Shown here in pieces: positions 45,606 to 53,936 of a DNA stretch of 64,000 nt. Source of the stretch: Pseudomonas sp. GCEP-101 (GTDB lineage Bacteria > Pseudomonadota > Gammaproteobacteria > Pseudomonadales > Pseudomonadaceae); the NCBI RefSeq assembly GCF_025133575.1, contig NZ_CP104011.1:3170965-3234964 (forward strand). The letters are read 5' to 3'. A program made the translations under genes and the position numbers. The notes beneath the pieces were generated by a model that saw only the letters and a list, made by a program, of their open reading frames with translations, ran no database searches and was not told the DNA's origin. Within the stretch, counting starts at the first letter, position 1, and each line of letters starts with the position of its first letter.

Positions 45606-46965
45606 TCCCCAGGGCGGTATCCGCCACTCCGTCCGTGGCTATTTCAAGGGCGGCGACAGCCTCTCCGGCCAGCCGCTTCCGGAAGTCAGCAAGGCGCTGA
45701 TCGAGGACGCGCCGCGGGTGGTGCGCCTGACCATCTGGATCCTCATCGGCTTCGTCGCCTTCCTGCTGTTGTGGGCGCATTTCGCCCAGATCGACGAGGT
45801 CACCCGGGGCGAGGGCAAGGCGATTCCCTCGTCCAAGGTGCAGAAGATCCAGAACCTGGAAGGCGGCATCGTCTCGCAGATCTTCGTCCACGAAGGACAG
45901 GTGGTGCAGGCCGGCGAGCAACTGATGCGCCTGGACCCGACGCGCTTCCAGTCCAACGTCGGCGAGACCGAGGCCGACCGCCTGGCGATGTTCCTGCGTG
46001 TGGAGCGCCTGTCCGCCGAGGTGGAAGACCGCCCGCTGAACATCCCCGAGGACGTGCGCGCCAAGGCGCCGGGCCAGGCCAGCAGCGAAGAGGCGCTGTT
46101 CCACAGCCGCCAGCAGCAGCTCAAGGATGAAACCGAAGGCCTGCAGCAGCAGCTGGTGCAGAAGCAGCAGGAACTGCGCGAGTTCGTTTCCAAGCAGGCG
46201 CAATACCGCAACAGCCTGAACCTGCTGCGCGAGGAGATCTCCATGTCCGCGCCGCTGGTGGCACAGGGCGCCATGTCGCAGGTGGAACTGCTGCGCCTGA
46301 AGCGCTCGGAAGTGGAGAACCGCGGCCAGCTCGATGCCACCACGCTGGCCATTCCGCGGGCCGAGGCGGCGGTGAAGGAAGTCGAGCGCAAGGTCGCCGA
46401 GACCCAGTCGCGCTTCCGCAGCGACGCGCTGAAGGAACTCAACGAGGCGCGCACCGAACTGAGCAAGGCCACGGCCACCGGCAAGGCGCTGGAAGACCGC
46501 GTCAGCCGCACCCTGGTCACCTCGCCGGTGCGCGGCATCGTCAAGCAGCTGCTGGTGAACACCATTGGCGGCGTTATCCAGCCGGGCAGCGACCTGATCG
46601 AGATCGTCCCGCTGGACGACACCCTGCTGGTGGAAGCACGCATCCGCCCGCAGGACATCGCCTTCCTGCGCCCCGGCCAGCACGCCATGGTCAAGTTCAC
46701 CGCCTACGACTACACCATCTACGGCGGCCTGCAGGCGGACCTGGAGCAGATTGGCGCCGACACCGTCACCGACGACGATGGCAACAGCTTCTACCTGATC
46801 AAGCTGCGCACCCGCAAAAGCCACCTGGGCACCGACGACAAACCGCTGCTGATCATCCCCGGGATGATCGCCACGGTGGACATCATGACCGGCAAGAAAA
46901 GCATCCTCAGCTACCTGCTCAAGCCCATCCTGCGGGCCAAGGCGGAGGCGCTGCGCGAGCGGTGA
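45595..46965 (+). CDS. lapC: HlyD-family membrane fusion protein
   Basis: A 456-aa periplasmic adaptor linking LapB and LapE. One membrane segment is at about 42-63 (LTIWILIGFVAFLLLWA), followed by a lipoyl half-motif (QNLEGGIVSQIFVHEGQVV), a long alpha-helical hairpin rich in Gln and Glu, and a C-terminal barrel domain. It starts with GTG at 45595, inside the end of lapB, with AAGGGGC upstream, so translation is coupled. A strong terminator follows at 46988-47018. Confidence 0.94.
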   Translation: MSLNPQGGIRHSVRGYFKGGDSLSGQPLPEVSKALIEDAPRVVRLTIWILIGFVAFLLLWAHFAQIDEVTRGEGKAIPSSKVQKIQNLEGGIVSQIFVHEGQVVQAGEQLMRLDPTRFQSNVGETEADRLAMFLRVERLSAEVEDRPLNIPEDVRAKAPGQASSEEALFHSRQQQLKDETEGLQQQLVQKQQELREFVSKQAQYRNSLNLLREEISMSAPLVAQGAMSQVELLRLKRSEVENRGQLDATTLAIPRAEAAVKEVERKVAETQSRFRSDALKELNEARTELSKATATGKALEDRVSRTLVTSPVRGIVKQLLVNTIGGVIQPGSDLIEIVPLDDTLLVEARIRPQDIAFLRPGQHAMVKFTAYDYTIYGGLQADLEQIGADTVTDDDGNSFYLIKLRTRKSHLGTDDKPLLIIPGMIATVDIMTGKKSILSYLLKPILRAKAEALRER

Positions 46966-46987
46966 TTGCCGCGCCCGCCCCAACAAG

Positions 46988-47018
46988 ACGGGCCACCCCA
47001 GGGTGGCCCGTTTTGTTT
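46988..47018 (+). terminator. Intrinsic terminator of lapEBC
   Basis: ACGGGCCACCC (46988-46998) and GGGTGGCCCGT (47001-47011) are perfect complements followed by TTTGTTTG. It ends the lapE-lapB-lapC transcript 23 bases after the lapC stop. Confidence 0.9.
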
Positions 47019-47059
47019 GTGCGGGGCGTCAACAGGCCGGCTCTGGCGTTTGCGCTTTC

Positions 47060-47575
47060 GTAGGAGCGGACCTTGTCCGCGAAACCCATCGGGGAAGACG
47101 CGGTGTCTCCAGATGACCATCAGGGTCATGGGCCCACGAGGCGGCCCTATCGCGGACGAAGTCCGCTCCTACCCAGGCCCCCGCACCGGCGCCCCCCTGT
47201 AGGAGCGGGCCATGCCCGCGATCGCGCGCATGGCGCGCTCCCATGCTGTCCGCATACGTAGGAGCGTACTCTGTCCGCGATGGCTTCCGGCGCGAGACGG
47301 CCCTATCGCGGACGAAGTCCGCTCCTACCCAAGCCCCCGCACCGCCGCCCCCCTGTAGGAGCGGGCCATGCCCGCGAATCGCGCGCATGGCGCGCTCCTA
47401 CACGTTGGCTTCACTGTTGTCCGTTGCGTAGGAGCGGACTCTGTCCGCGATGGCTTCCGGCGCGAGGCGGCCCTATCGCGGGCGAAGTCCGCTCCTACCC
47501 AGGCCCCCGCACCGGCGCCCCCTGTAGGAGCGGGCCATGCCCGCGATTCGCGCGCATGGCGCGCTCCTACAGATG
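47060..47575. repeat. Tandem array of REP pairs
   Basis: REP arms of two spellings alternate: GTAGGAGCGGACTCTGTCCG with GCGGACGAAGTCCGCTCCTA, and GTAGGAGCGGGCCATGCCCG with CGCGCATGGCGCGCTCCTAC. A composite unit starting GGCCCTATCGCGG occurs at 47143, 47299 and 47469, giving periods of 156 and 170 bp; the third copy is truncated. No gene is supported in 47019-47591. Confidence 0.9.
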
Positions 47576-47591
47576 GGCATCGGCGCTGCGG

Positions 47592-48233
47592 TCAATACGC
47601 CACGGTAAACCGCTGCTGGTGATGGTTGGCCTGCTCGGCCTCGTCGAGCATCGCCACCGCCAGGTCCGGCAGGGAGATGCGGCTTTCACCATTGCCGTCG
47701 AACAGCACCTGGTCACCGCCGACGCGGAAGCTGCCGGTGCGGGTTTCGCCGTCGAGCAGCATGGCCGGGCTGAGGAAGGCCCAGTCCAGGTCCTTCTCCG
47801 CGCGCAGCTGGTCCAGCGCATCGGCCGCGCCCAGCGCGCCCTGTTTCCACTGCTCGGGGAATTCCGGGCTGTCCACCAGACGCTGGCCGGGGGCGATTTC
47901 CAGGCTGCCGGCGCCGCCGAGCACCAGCAGGCGCTTCACGCCGGCGGCCTTCACGCCGTCGAGGATGGCGCGGCTGCCCCTGGCGTGGGCGCCACGGATG
48001 TCCGGGTTGCCCCAGCCGGCGTTGAACGCGCTGATCACGGCGTCCTGGCCGGCGACGGCACGGGCGACCTGGGCCGGGTCGTAGACGTCGGCCTGGACGA
48101 CGTTGAGGCCATCGCGCGCCGGCAGTTTCGCCGGGTCGCGCACCAGCGCGGTCACCTGGTGGCCGCGGCGCAGGGCTTCTTCGAGGAAGTAATGGCCGAC
48201 GTGGCCGGTGGCGCCGATCAGGGCAATGTTCAT
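47592..48233 (-). CDS. NmrA/SDR-like NAD(P)-binding oxidoreductase
   Basis: A 213-aa atypical short-chain dehydrogenase. The N-terminal nucleotide motif is GATGHVGHYF, followed by GHQVTALVRDPAKL and a central GVKRLLVLGGAGSL. This is the NAD(P)H-binding family found next to many stress genes; no catalytic Tyr-Lys pair is obvious, so it may be a sensor or a quinone/flavin reductase-like enzyme. AAAAGGTGATTGC before the ATG supports the start. Its left neighbour is the REP array, and it stands alone, 135 bases from the valine cluster. Confidence 0.82.
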   Translation of the reverse strand: MNIALIGATGHVGHYFLEEALRRGHQVTALVRDPAKLPARDGLNVVQADVYDPAQVARAVAGQDAVISAFNAGWGNPDIRGAHARGSRAILDGVKAAGVKRLLVLGGAGSLEIAPGQRLVDSPEFPEQWKQGALGAADALDQLRAEKDLDWAFLSPAMLLDGETRTGSFRVGGDQVLFDGNGESRISLPDLAVAMLDEAEQANHHQQRFTVAY

Positions 48234-48368
48234 GCAATCACCTTTTCGTGGGAGGAGGAGCCGCGCTCAGGTCGGTGAGGGCGGCAGGTGATGCATCTTC
48301 GGCCGAGCGCGACGGGGGATAAAGCCACGCCCGCACCATGCACTCGTAAGCCTGGCTTCACAATCGGC

Positions 48369-49253
48369 TCAGTGATCGAAGAGCTTCTGCACCACGGAGA
48401 AGTCCTGCTCGCCATGCCCCTGCTTGACCAGCAGGCGGTACAGCGCCAGGGCCAGGCTGCCCATGGGCGTGCTGTTGCCGCTGACCTGCGCGGTCTCCTG
48501 CGCCAGGCCCAGGTCCTTGGTCATCAGCGCGGCCATGAAGCCGCCGGTGTAGCCACGCGAGGCCGGGGCGTTCTCCATCACGCCGGGCCACGGGTTGTAG
48601 ACCTCCAGCGCCCAGTTGCCGCCGGAGCTGCGCCGCATGATCTCCGACAGCACCACCGGGTCCAGGCCATTGGCGGCGCCCAGGGCCAGGGATTCGGCGG
48701 TGCCGATCATCAGCACGGCGAGGAGCTGGTTGTTGCACACCTTGGCCACTTGCCCGGCACCGTCGCCGCCGGCGTGGAAGATGTTCCGGCCCATGGCGGA
48801 GAACACCGGGCGGGCGCGTTCGAGCACCGGGGCGTCGCCGCCGACCATGAAGGTCAGGGTGCCGGCGATGGCGCCGCCGGTGCCGCCGGAGACGGGGGCG
48901 TCGAGCATTGGAATCTTGAGTTCGGCGGCGGCCTGGTGGACTTTGCGCGCGGAGGCGGGGGCGATGGTGGAGCATTCCAGCACCAGGGTGCCGGGGGCGA
49001 TGTGCGCCAGCAGGCCCTCGTTGCCGAGGTAGAGCCCTTCGACGTGCTGGCTGGCCGGCAACATGGTGATCACCACGTCGGCGCCGTCCACCGCGTCGTG
49101 GGCGCTGCGCGCGGCGCTGGCGCCCTGGGCGACCAGGCCGTCGATGGCGCTCTGCACCAGATCGAACACGCGCAGCAGGTAGCCGGCCTTGATCAGGTTG
49201 GCGGCCATGGGCGCGCCCATGTGGCCGAGGCCGATGAAGGCGATGGTTTGCAT
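48369..49253 (-). CDS. mmsB: 3-hydroxyisobutyrate dehydrogenase
   Basis: A 294-aa NAD-dependent enzyme that oxidises 3-hydroxyisobutyrate to methylmalonate semialdehyde in valine breakdown. The Rossmann motif GLGHMGAPMAANL is at the N terminus, the family signature DAPVSGGTGGAIAGTL is in the middle and the catalytic Lys is in KVCNNQLL. AGGAGGAAACCAGC before ATG at 49253 supports this start over the in-frame ATG at 49307. It is separated from the hydrolase gene by a 226-base gap that carries a nested hairpin. Confidence 0.92.
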   Translation of the reverse strand: MQTIAFIGLGHMGAPMAANLIKAGYLLRVFDLVQSAIDGLVAQGASAARSAHDAVDGADVVITMLPASQHVEGLYLGNEGLLAHIAPGTLVLECSTIAPASARKVHQAAAELKIPMLDAPVSGGTGGAIAGTLTFMVGGDAPVLERARPVFSAMGRNIFHAGGDGAGQVAKVCNNQLLAVLMIGTAESLALGAANGLDPVVLSEIMRRSSGGNWALEVYNPWPGVMENAPASRGYTGGFMAALMTKDLGLAQETAQVSGNSTPMGSLALALYRLLVKQGHGEQDFSVVQKLFDH

Positions 49254-49329
49254 GCTGGTTTCCTCCTGTTGGACCGCAGATCGTTCCGGCGCCAGGAGAG
49301 AAGCCATGCCGGCTCAGGGCGGCAGCTCT

Positions 49330-49465
49330 CGTAGGGCGCATAACGCGCAAGCGTTATCCGCAGCCCAGGTGGGCGGCGGATAACCTGTTCCAGGTTATGC
49401 GCCCTACGCTGCTGTAGGAGCGCCCCATGGGCGCGATCGCGGGCATGGCCCGCTCCTACAGGGAG
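49330..49465. repeat. Nested inverted repeat plus REP arms
   Basis: Outer arms CGTAGGGCGCATAAC (49330-49344) and GTTATGCGCCCTACG (49394-49408) are perfect complements. Inside lie GCGTTATCCGC and GCGGATAAC, giving two possible hairpins or one cruciform. A REP pair (CTGTAGGAGCGCCCCATGGG then GGCATGGCCCGCTCCTAC) follows to about 49460. The same outer motif occurs at 10097-10135. Confidence 0.85.
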
Positions 49466-49479
49466 AGCAGAGGAGGGAC

Positions 49480-50583
49480 CTACAGGTCCGCCAGCGGATG
49501 CTCGCCCTCCCAGGTCGCGTCGAAGTGCGCATTCACCACTGCATCAGGTATGGCAGCGATATCCGGCCAGTGCCAGTGCGGGGTGTTGTCCTTGTCGATC
49601 AGCCGCGCCCGCACGCCCTCGGGGAATTCCGGGTGGCGGCAGCAGTTCAGGCTCATCGCGTACTCCATGCGGAACACCTCGGCAGTCGACAGATGGCGCG
49701 CGCGGCGGATCTGTTCCCAGACCAGATGAACGGTCAGCGGGCAGCCGGCGGCCAGCGTCTTCGCGCCCCGGGCGATCAGCGCGTCCTCGTCGTTGGCCAG
49801 GGCGGTCAGCGCGTTCCAGGCCTCGGCGACGTTGGCGCAGTCCAGCACCGCGTCCAGGCGCGCGCGGCGCGGCAGGAACTGGGCCTCGGGCATCTCGCCG
49901 CGGGCCTCGTGCTCCAGCGCCTGGAGCAGGCTGTGCAGCTGCACGTCGGCCTGTTCGCGCCAGTTCAGCTGCACCAGGCCGTCGATCAGGTCCTCCTGCT
50001 GGGTGTCGAGCAGGAAGCGGTCGGCGAGGTCCAGGTCCAGCGCGTCGCGGGCATTCATCTGCGTCGCGGTGAGGCCCAGGAACAGGCCGAGGCGCCCCGG
50101 CAGTCGGGCGAGGAACCAGCTCGCGCCGACATCCGGGTACAGGCCGATGTTCACCTCCGGCATGGCCAGGCGGCTGCTGGGGGTGACGATGCGCACGCCC
50201 GCGCCCTGCATCAGGCCCATGCCGCCGCCCATCACGTAGCCGTGGGCCCAGCAGATCAGCGGCTTGGAATAGGTGTGGATGAGGTAGTCCAGGCGGTATT
50301 CATCGGCGAAGAAGCGCCGTGCCAGCTCGGGCACCTCGCCGGGCTTCTCGCGGCAGGCATCCACCAGCTTGCGCACGTCGCCGCCGGCGCAGAAGGCCTT
50401 GCCGCCGTTGCCGCGCAGCACCACGCAGGCGATCTGCGCATCGTCCTGCCAGACGCGCAGCTGGTGGTTCATCGCCTCGATCATCGGCAGGCTCAGGGCG
50501 TTCAGGCTCTTCTCCGCGTCCAGCGTCACCACGCCGATGCGGAAGCCGTGCAGGCCGGGGCGTTCCTCGAACATCACATTCAT
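49480..50583 (-). CDS. 3-hydroxyisobutyryl-CoA hydrolase-type protein
   Basis: A 367-aa crotonase-fold protein of the ECH_2 branch, longer than true hydratases. It contains GNGGKAFCAGGDVRKLV (oxyanion hole), GYVMGGGMGLMQGAGVRI and PEVNIGLYPDVGASWFLARL with the conserved catalytic acid. This set marks 3-hydroxyisobutyryl-CoA hydrolases, which release 3-hydroxyisobutyrate for MmsB. It starts 10 bases after the enoyl-CoA hydratase stop, in the same operon. Confidence 0.88.
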   Translation of the reverse strand: MNVMFEERPGLHGFRIGVVTLDAEKSLNALSLPMIEAMNHQLRVWQDDAQIACVVLRGNGGKAFCAGGDVRKLVDACREKPGEVPELARRFFADEYRLDYLIHTYSKPLICWAHGYVMGGGMGLMQGAGVRIVTPSSRLAMPEVNIGLYPDVGASWFLARLPGRLGLFLGLTATQMNARDALDLDLADRFLLDTQQEDLIDGLVQLNWREQADVQLHSLLQALEHEARGEMPEAQFLPRRARLDAVLDCANVAEAWNALTALANDEDALIARGAKTLAAGCPLTVHLVWEQIRRARHLSTAEVFRMEYAMSLNCCRHPEFPEGVRARLIDKDNTPHWHWPDIAAIPDAVVNAHFDATWEGEHPLADL

Positions 50584-50593
50584 CGTCGGGCCC

Positions 50594-51412
50594 TTATTGG
50601 TTGCGCCAGTGCGGATCGCGTTTTTCCAGGAAGGCGTTCACGCCTTCGCGGGTGTCGTCGGCATCGAACAGGTCGACGAAGCGCTCGCGTTCTTCCGGCA
50701 GCCAGGTGCTCGGGCCGCGTTCGCGGGCGCCCTGGATCAGCGGCTTGATGGTGCGCACCGCCACCGGGCTCTGCCGTGCGACCTTGGCCGCCAGCAGCAG
50801 GGCGGTGCCACGGGCTTCGCCGGTATCCACGACCTGCTCGACGAGGCCGATGCGCAGCGCGGTCTCGGCATCGACCCGCTCGCCGCAGAGGATCATGCGC
50901 TTGGCCCAGCCTTCGCCCACCAGCCACGGCAGCGCCTGGGTGCCGCCGGCGCACGGCAGCAGGCCCACGGCGGCTTCGGGCAGGGCCATCTGCGCCTGGC
51001 GCTCGGCGATGCGGATATCGCAGGCCAGGGCGCATTCCAGCCCGCCGCCCATGGCGTAGCCGTTGATCGCGGCGATGGATACGCCGCGGAAGTCCCGCAG
51101 CGTTTCGAAGGCCTCGCCGAAGCGGCGCGCCATCTCGCGGGCGCGGGCCTTGTCGCCGTCGGCGAACATGTTCAGGTCGGCGCCGGCGGAGAAGAATTTC
51201 GGGCCCTGGCCAGTCACCACCAGGGCGTAGATGTCGTCGTCGCGGTTCAGGTGCTCGACCACCTGGCGCAGGCCGATCAGCGAGTCGCGGTCCCAGGTGT
51301 TGGCCGGCGGGTGGTTGATAGTGATCAGCGCGGTGTGGCCGTGCTTTTCCACGGTCAGCTTGTGGGTCAGGTCGAAGACTCCGGGCTTGTAAGGCTCGAT
51401 GGCATTGCTCAT
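50594..51412 (-). CDS. Enoyl-CoA hydratase
   Basis: A 272-aa crotonase-fold enzyme, probably hydrating methacrylyl-CoA to 3-hydroxyisobutyryl-CoA in valine catabolism. The oxyanion-hole segments are PKFFSAGADLN and AINGYAMGGGLECALACD, and MALPEAAVGLLPCAGGTQAL carries the catalytic Glu region. I choose the ATG at 51412 because CAGGAG lies 6 bases upstream; the ATG at 51418 abuts the ribosome site. It is preceded by a 235-base gap with REP elements after the dehydrogenase gene. Confidence 0.88.
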   Translation of the reverse strand: MSNAIEPYKPGVFDLTHKLTVEKHGHTALITINHPPANTWDRDSLIGLRQVVEHLNRDDDIYALVVTGQGPKFFSAGADLNMFADGDKARAREMARRFGEAFETLRDFRGVSIAAINGYAMGGGLECALACDIRIAERQAQMALPEAAVGLLPCAGGTQALPWLVGEGWAKRMILCGERVDAETALRIGLVEQVVDTGEARGTALLLAAKVARQSPVAVRTIKPLIQGARERGPSTWLPEERERFVDLFDADDTREGVNAFLEKRDPHWRNQ

Positions 51413-51556
51413 GGGCATCTCCTGTCGGTGCCGCCGGCGGGCGGGCGTATGGGCAAGGACTCTAGGGCCGCGCGGCGGGGCGCGTCCATGTCCGATCTGT
51501 TCGATTGCGCCTGCATGGGCGGGCGGTTTTTCCAGTGCGGTGGTCGTGGGCCTTTC

Positions 51557-51639
51557 GTAGGAGCGAGCTTGCTCGCGAACCGACTCCGCAGCGGGGCAGG
51601 TTCGCGAGCAAGGGCTAGGCGCCCCCCTCGGTCCTACAG
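51557..51639. repeat. REP pair, mixed standard and extended variant
   Basis: A standard arm GTAGGAGCGAGCTTGCTCGC (about 51558-51577) faces an extended arm TTCGCGAGCAAGGGCTAGG then CGCCCCCCTCGGTCCTAC (about 51600-51638), the same variant as at 19655. It lies between the acyl-CoA dehydrogenase and enoyl-CoA hydratase genes. Confidence 0.85.
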
Positions 51640-51647
51640 GTGACTCC

Positions 51648-52811
51648 TTACAACAACCGGTCCAGCATCCCGCCCTGCTCCAGCAGGCGGCGGGCGACGA
51701 TGACCCGCATGATCTCGTTGGTGCCCTCCAGGATCTGGTGCACGCGGCTGTCGCGCACCCAGCGCTCCAGCGGGTAGTCGTTGAGGTAGCCGTAGCCGCC
51801 GTGCAGTTGCAGCGCCTCGTTGCACAGGGCGAAGCAGCGGTCGGTGGCGAAGCGCTTGGCCATGGCGCAGTACAGGGTCGCCTCGCCGTCCTTGTGGTCC
51901 AGCTTGTGCGCGGCCAGGCGCACCATCTGCCGGCTGGCGGTGAGGTCGGTGAGCATGTCGGCGAGCTTGAACTGCAGCGCCTGGAACTCGGCCAGCGCCT
52001 TGCCGAACTGCTTGCGCTCCTCCACGTAGCGCAGCGACTGCTCCAGCGCCGCCTGGGCCGCGCCGAGGGAGCAACTGGCGATGTTCAGTCGGCCGCCGTC
52101 CAGGCCCTTCATGGCGTAGACGAACCCCTGGCCTTCCGGGCCGATGCGGTTCCCCGCGGGAACGCGCACGCCCTCGAAGGTGATGGTGCGGGTCGGCTGC
52201 GCCTTCCAGCCCATCTTGTCCTCGTTGCGGCCATAGCGGATGCCCTCGGCGTTGGCCGGCACCAGGAAGCAGGAGATGCCCTTGGCGCCTTCCTCGCCGG
52301 TGCGCGCCATGACGATCAGCACGTCGGTGCTGCCGGCGCCGGAGATGAAGGTCTTGGCGCCATCCAGCACGTAGTCGTCGCCGTCGCGCCTGGCGCGGGT
52401 GCGCAGGCGGGCGGCGTCGGAGCCGGCGTCCGGCTCGGTGAGGCAGTAGGAGGCCAGCAGCTCGCCGCCGATCAGCCCCGGCAGCCATTGCTCCTTGAGC
52501 GCGGCGTCGCCGAAGCTGGCGAGCATCCAGCTGGCCATGTTGTGGATGGTCATGTAGGCGGTGGTGGCGACGCAGCCGGCGGCCAGTTGCTCGAAGATCA
52601 GCGAGGCGGACAGGCGCGACAGGCCCAGCCCGCCATCTTCCTCGGCGATGTACAGGCCCAGGTAACCCTGTTCGGCGGCGCGGCGGATGACGTCCACCGG
52701 GAAGTGGTGCTGGCGGTCCCAGTCGGCGGCGTGGGGCGCCAGTTCGCGGCTGGCGAAGGCGCGGGCGCTGTCCACCAGCAGGCGTTGTTCGTCGGACAGA
52801 TCGAAATGCAT
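51648..52811 (-). CDS. Acyl-CoA dehydrogenase (isobutyryl-CoA type)
   Basis: A 387-aa flavoenzyme expected to convert isobutyryl-CoA to methacrylyl-CoA. Family signatures are CLTEPDAGSDAARL, QFGKALAEFQALQFKLADM and LHGGYGYLNDYPLERW; the catalytic Glu is in ILEGTNEIMR. AGAGG precedes the ATG at 52811. It is the first gene of the valine block and is divergent from the AraC regulator gene across a region with a 21-bp-spaced direct repeat. Confidence 0.92.
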   Translation of the reverse strand: MHFDLSDEQRLLVDSARAFASRELAPHAADWDRQHHFPVDVIRRAAEQGYLGLYIAEEDGGLGLSRLSASLIFEQLAAGCVATTAYMTIHNMASWMLASFGDAALKEQWLPGLIGGELLASYCLTEPDAGSDAARLRTRARRDGDDYVLDGAKTFISGAGSTDVLIVMARTGEEGAKGISCFLVPANAEGIRYGRNEDKMGWKAQPTRTITFEGVRVPAGNRIGPEGQGFVYAMKGLDGGRLNIASCSLGAAQAALEQSLRYVEERKQFGKALAEFQALQFKLADMLTDLTASRQMVRLAAHKLDHKDGEATLYCAMAKRFATDRCFALCNEALQLHGGYGYLNDYPLERWVRDSRVHQILEGTNEIMRVIVARRLLEQGGMLDRLL

Positions 52812-52930
52812 GCAGCTACCTCTGTTTGTTCTTGTTGGCTACCGCTTCGCGCTTGTGGCGCGCGCGCTCCTGGGCGAAGAGGCTCTCGGGTAAAGAGTCC
52901 TTCGGTTATAGCCGTTGCGCCGGCCGCTGT

Positions 52931-52967
52931 GGATTGACGATCTTGGGCTGAGGATGGACGATCTTGG
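52931..52967. promoter_or_regulatory. Direct repeat spaced by 21 bp, candidate AraC-type operator
   Basis: GGATTGACGATCTTGG (52931-52946) and GGATGGACGATCTTGG (52952-52967) match at 15 of 16 positions with a 21-bp period, two turns of B-DNA. They lie in the divergent region between the acyl-CoA dehydrogenase and its AraC-family regulator, 26 bases before the regulator start. Tandem sites with this spacing are typical of AraC-family regulators. Confidence 0.65.
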
Positions 52968-52992
52968 CATTGCCATCGTCGGAACCCGGACC

Positions 52993-53871
52993 ATGTCCCG
53001 TCCCCTGATCTCCACCTGGCCACTGCCGCAGCAGGGCGTGCGCTTCATCACGCCGCCACGCCTGCGCCGCGCCCTGGACCGCCATCCGCTCGGCCAGGCC
53101 TGCTATCCATTGGCCCTGGGCTACTACCCGGCGGCGGTGGGGCACCGCATGGAGCGGGAAGACCCGGACGATCACCTGCTGATCTACTGCAGCGCCGGGC
53201 ACGGCTGGCTGGAAACTGCGGATGGACGATTCGAGGTCGCCGGCGGCGATCTGCTGGTGCTGCCAAAGGGCCGCCCCCACGCCTATGGGGCCGATGCGCA
53301 GCGACCCTGGTCGATCTTCTGGGTGCACCTGGACGGCCGGCTGGCCGAAGACTTCCTGCGGCCACTGGGCAAGTCGCCGCGCCTGCGGGTGGGCGTGCAA
53401 CCGCGCCTGCTCGGCGAGTTCGATGCGCTGCTGGCGCTGCGCCGGCAGGGCCTGAGCCTGCCGCACTTCATCCATGCGGCGCATCTGCTGCAGAGCCTGC
53501 TGACCTCGTTGGCGCTGCGCCCGGCGCGGGCGCGGCTGAAGTCCGGGCGGGTGCTGGACGTGGAAGCGGTGCAGGCGATGATGCGCGAGCACCTGCACGA
53601 CGCGCTGAACCTCGACGAGCTGGCCGCGCAGTTCCGCCTGTCGCGCTTTCACTTCGCCAAGACCTACCGCGCGCTGACCGGCCAGGCGCCGATCCAGGAT
53701 TTCATCCGCCTGAAGATGACCCATGCCTGCCGCCTGCTGGACCAGGGCAACCTGGAGGTGCGCCAGGTCGCCGAACAGCTGGGCTATGCCGATCCGTACT
53801 ACTTCTCGCGGCTGTTCAAGAGCGTGGTGGGCATGGCGCCCAGTCATTACCGGGCGCTGCACACCGGCTGA
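52993..53871 (+). CDS. mmsR: AraC-family regulator, MmsR-like
   Basis: A 292-aa regulator with an N-terminal cupin sensing domain (including DDHLLIYCSAGHGWLE and GGDLLVLPKGRPH) and a C-terminal pair of helix-turn-helix motifs (LNLDELAAQFRLSRFHFAK and LEVRQVAEQLGYADPYYFSR). MmsR activates valine degradation genes; this gene is divergent from the first valine gene, which fits. I start it at 52993 because the longer frame from 52915 runs through the direct repeat and adds a non-homologous tail. The start lacks a strong ribosome site. Confidence 0.88.
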   Translation: MSRPLISTWPLPQQGVRFITPPRLRRALDRHPLGQACYPLALGYYPAAVGHRMEREDPDDHLLIYCSAGHGWLETADGRFEVAGGDLLVLPKGRPHAYGADAQRPWSIFWVHLDGRLAEDFLRPLGKSPRLRVGVQPRLLGEFDALLALRRQGLSLPHFIHAAHLLQSLLTSLALRPARARLKSGRVLDVEAVQAMMREHLHDALNLDELAAQFRLSRFHFAKTYRALTGQAPIQDFIRLKMTHACRLLDQGNLEVRQVAEQLGYADPYYFSRLFKSVVGMAPSHYRALHTG

Positions 53872-53936
53872 GGCCGCCTTGACTTGGCCGGGGCGCTTGC
53901 TTAGCGTGCCGGTTCGTTTCACCAGGCAGACGCACC

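Noticed and set aside
47060..47575. CRISPR-like regular repeats
   Set aside because: The repeats are inverted REP pairs with varying spacing and the spacers themselves are repeated; there is no array of unique spacers and no cas gene.
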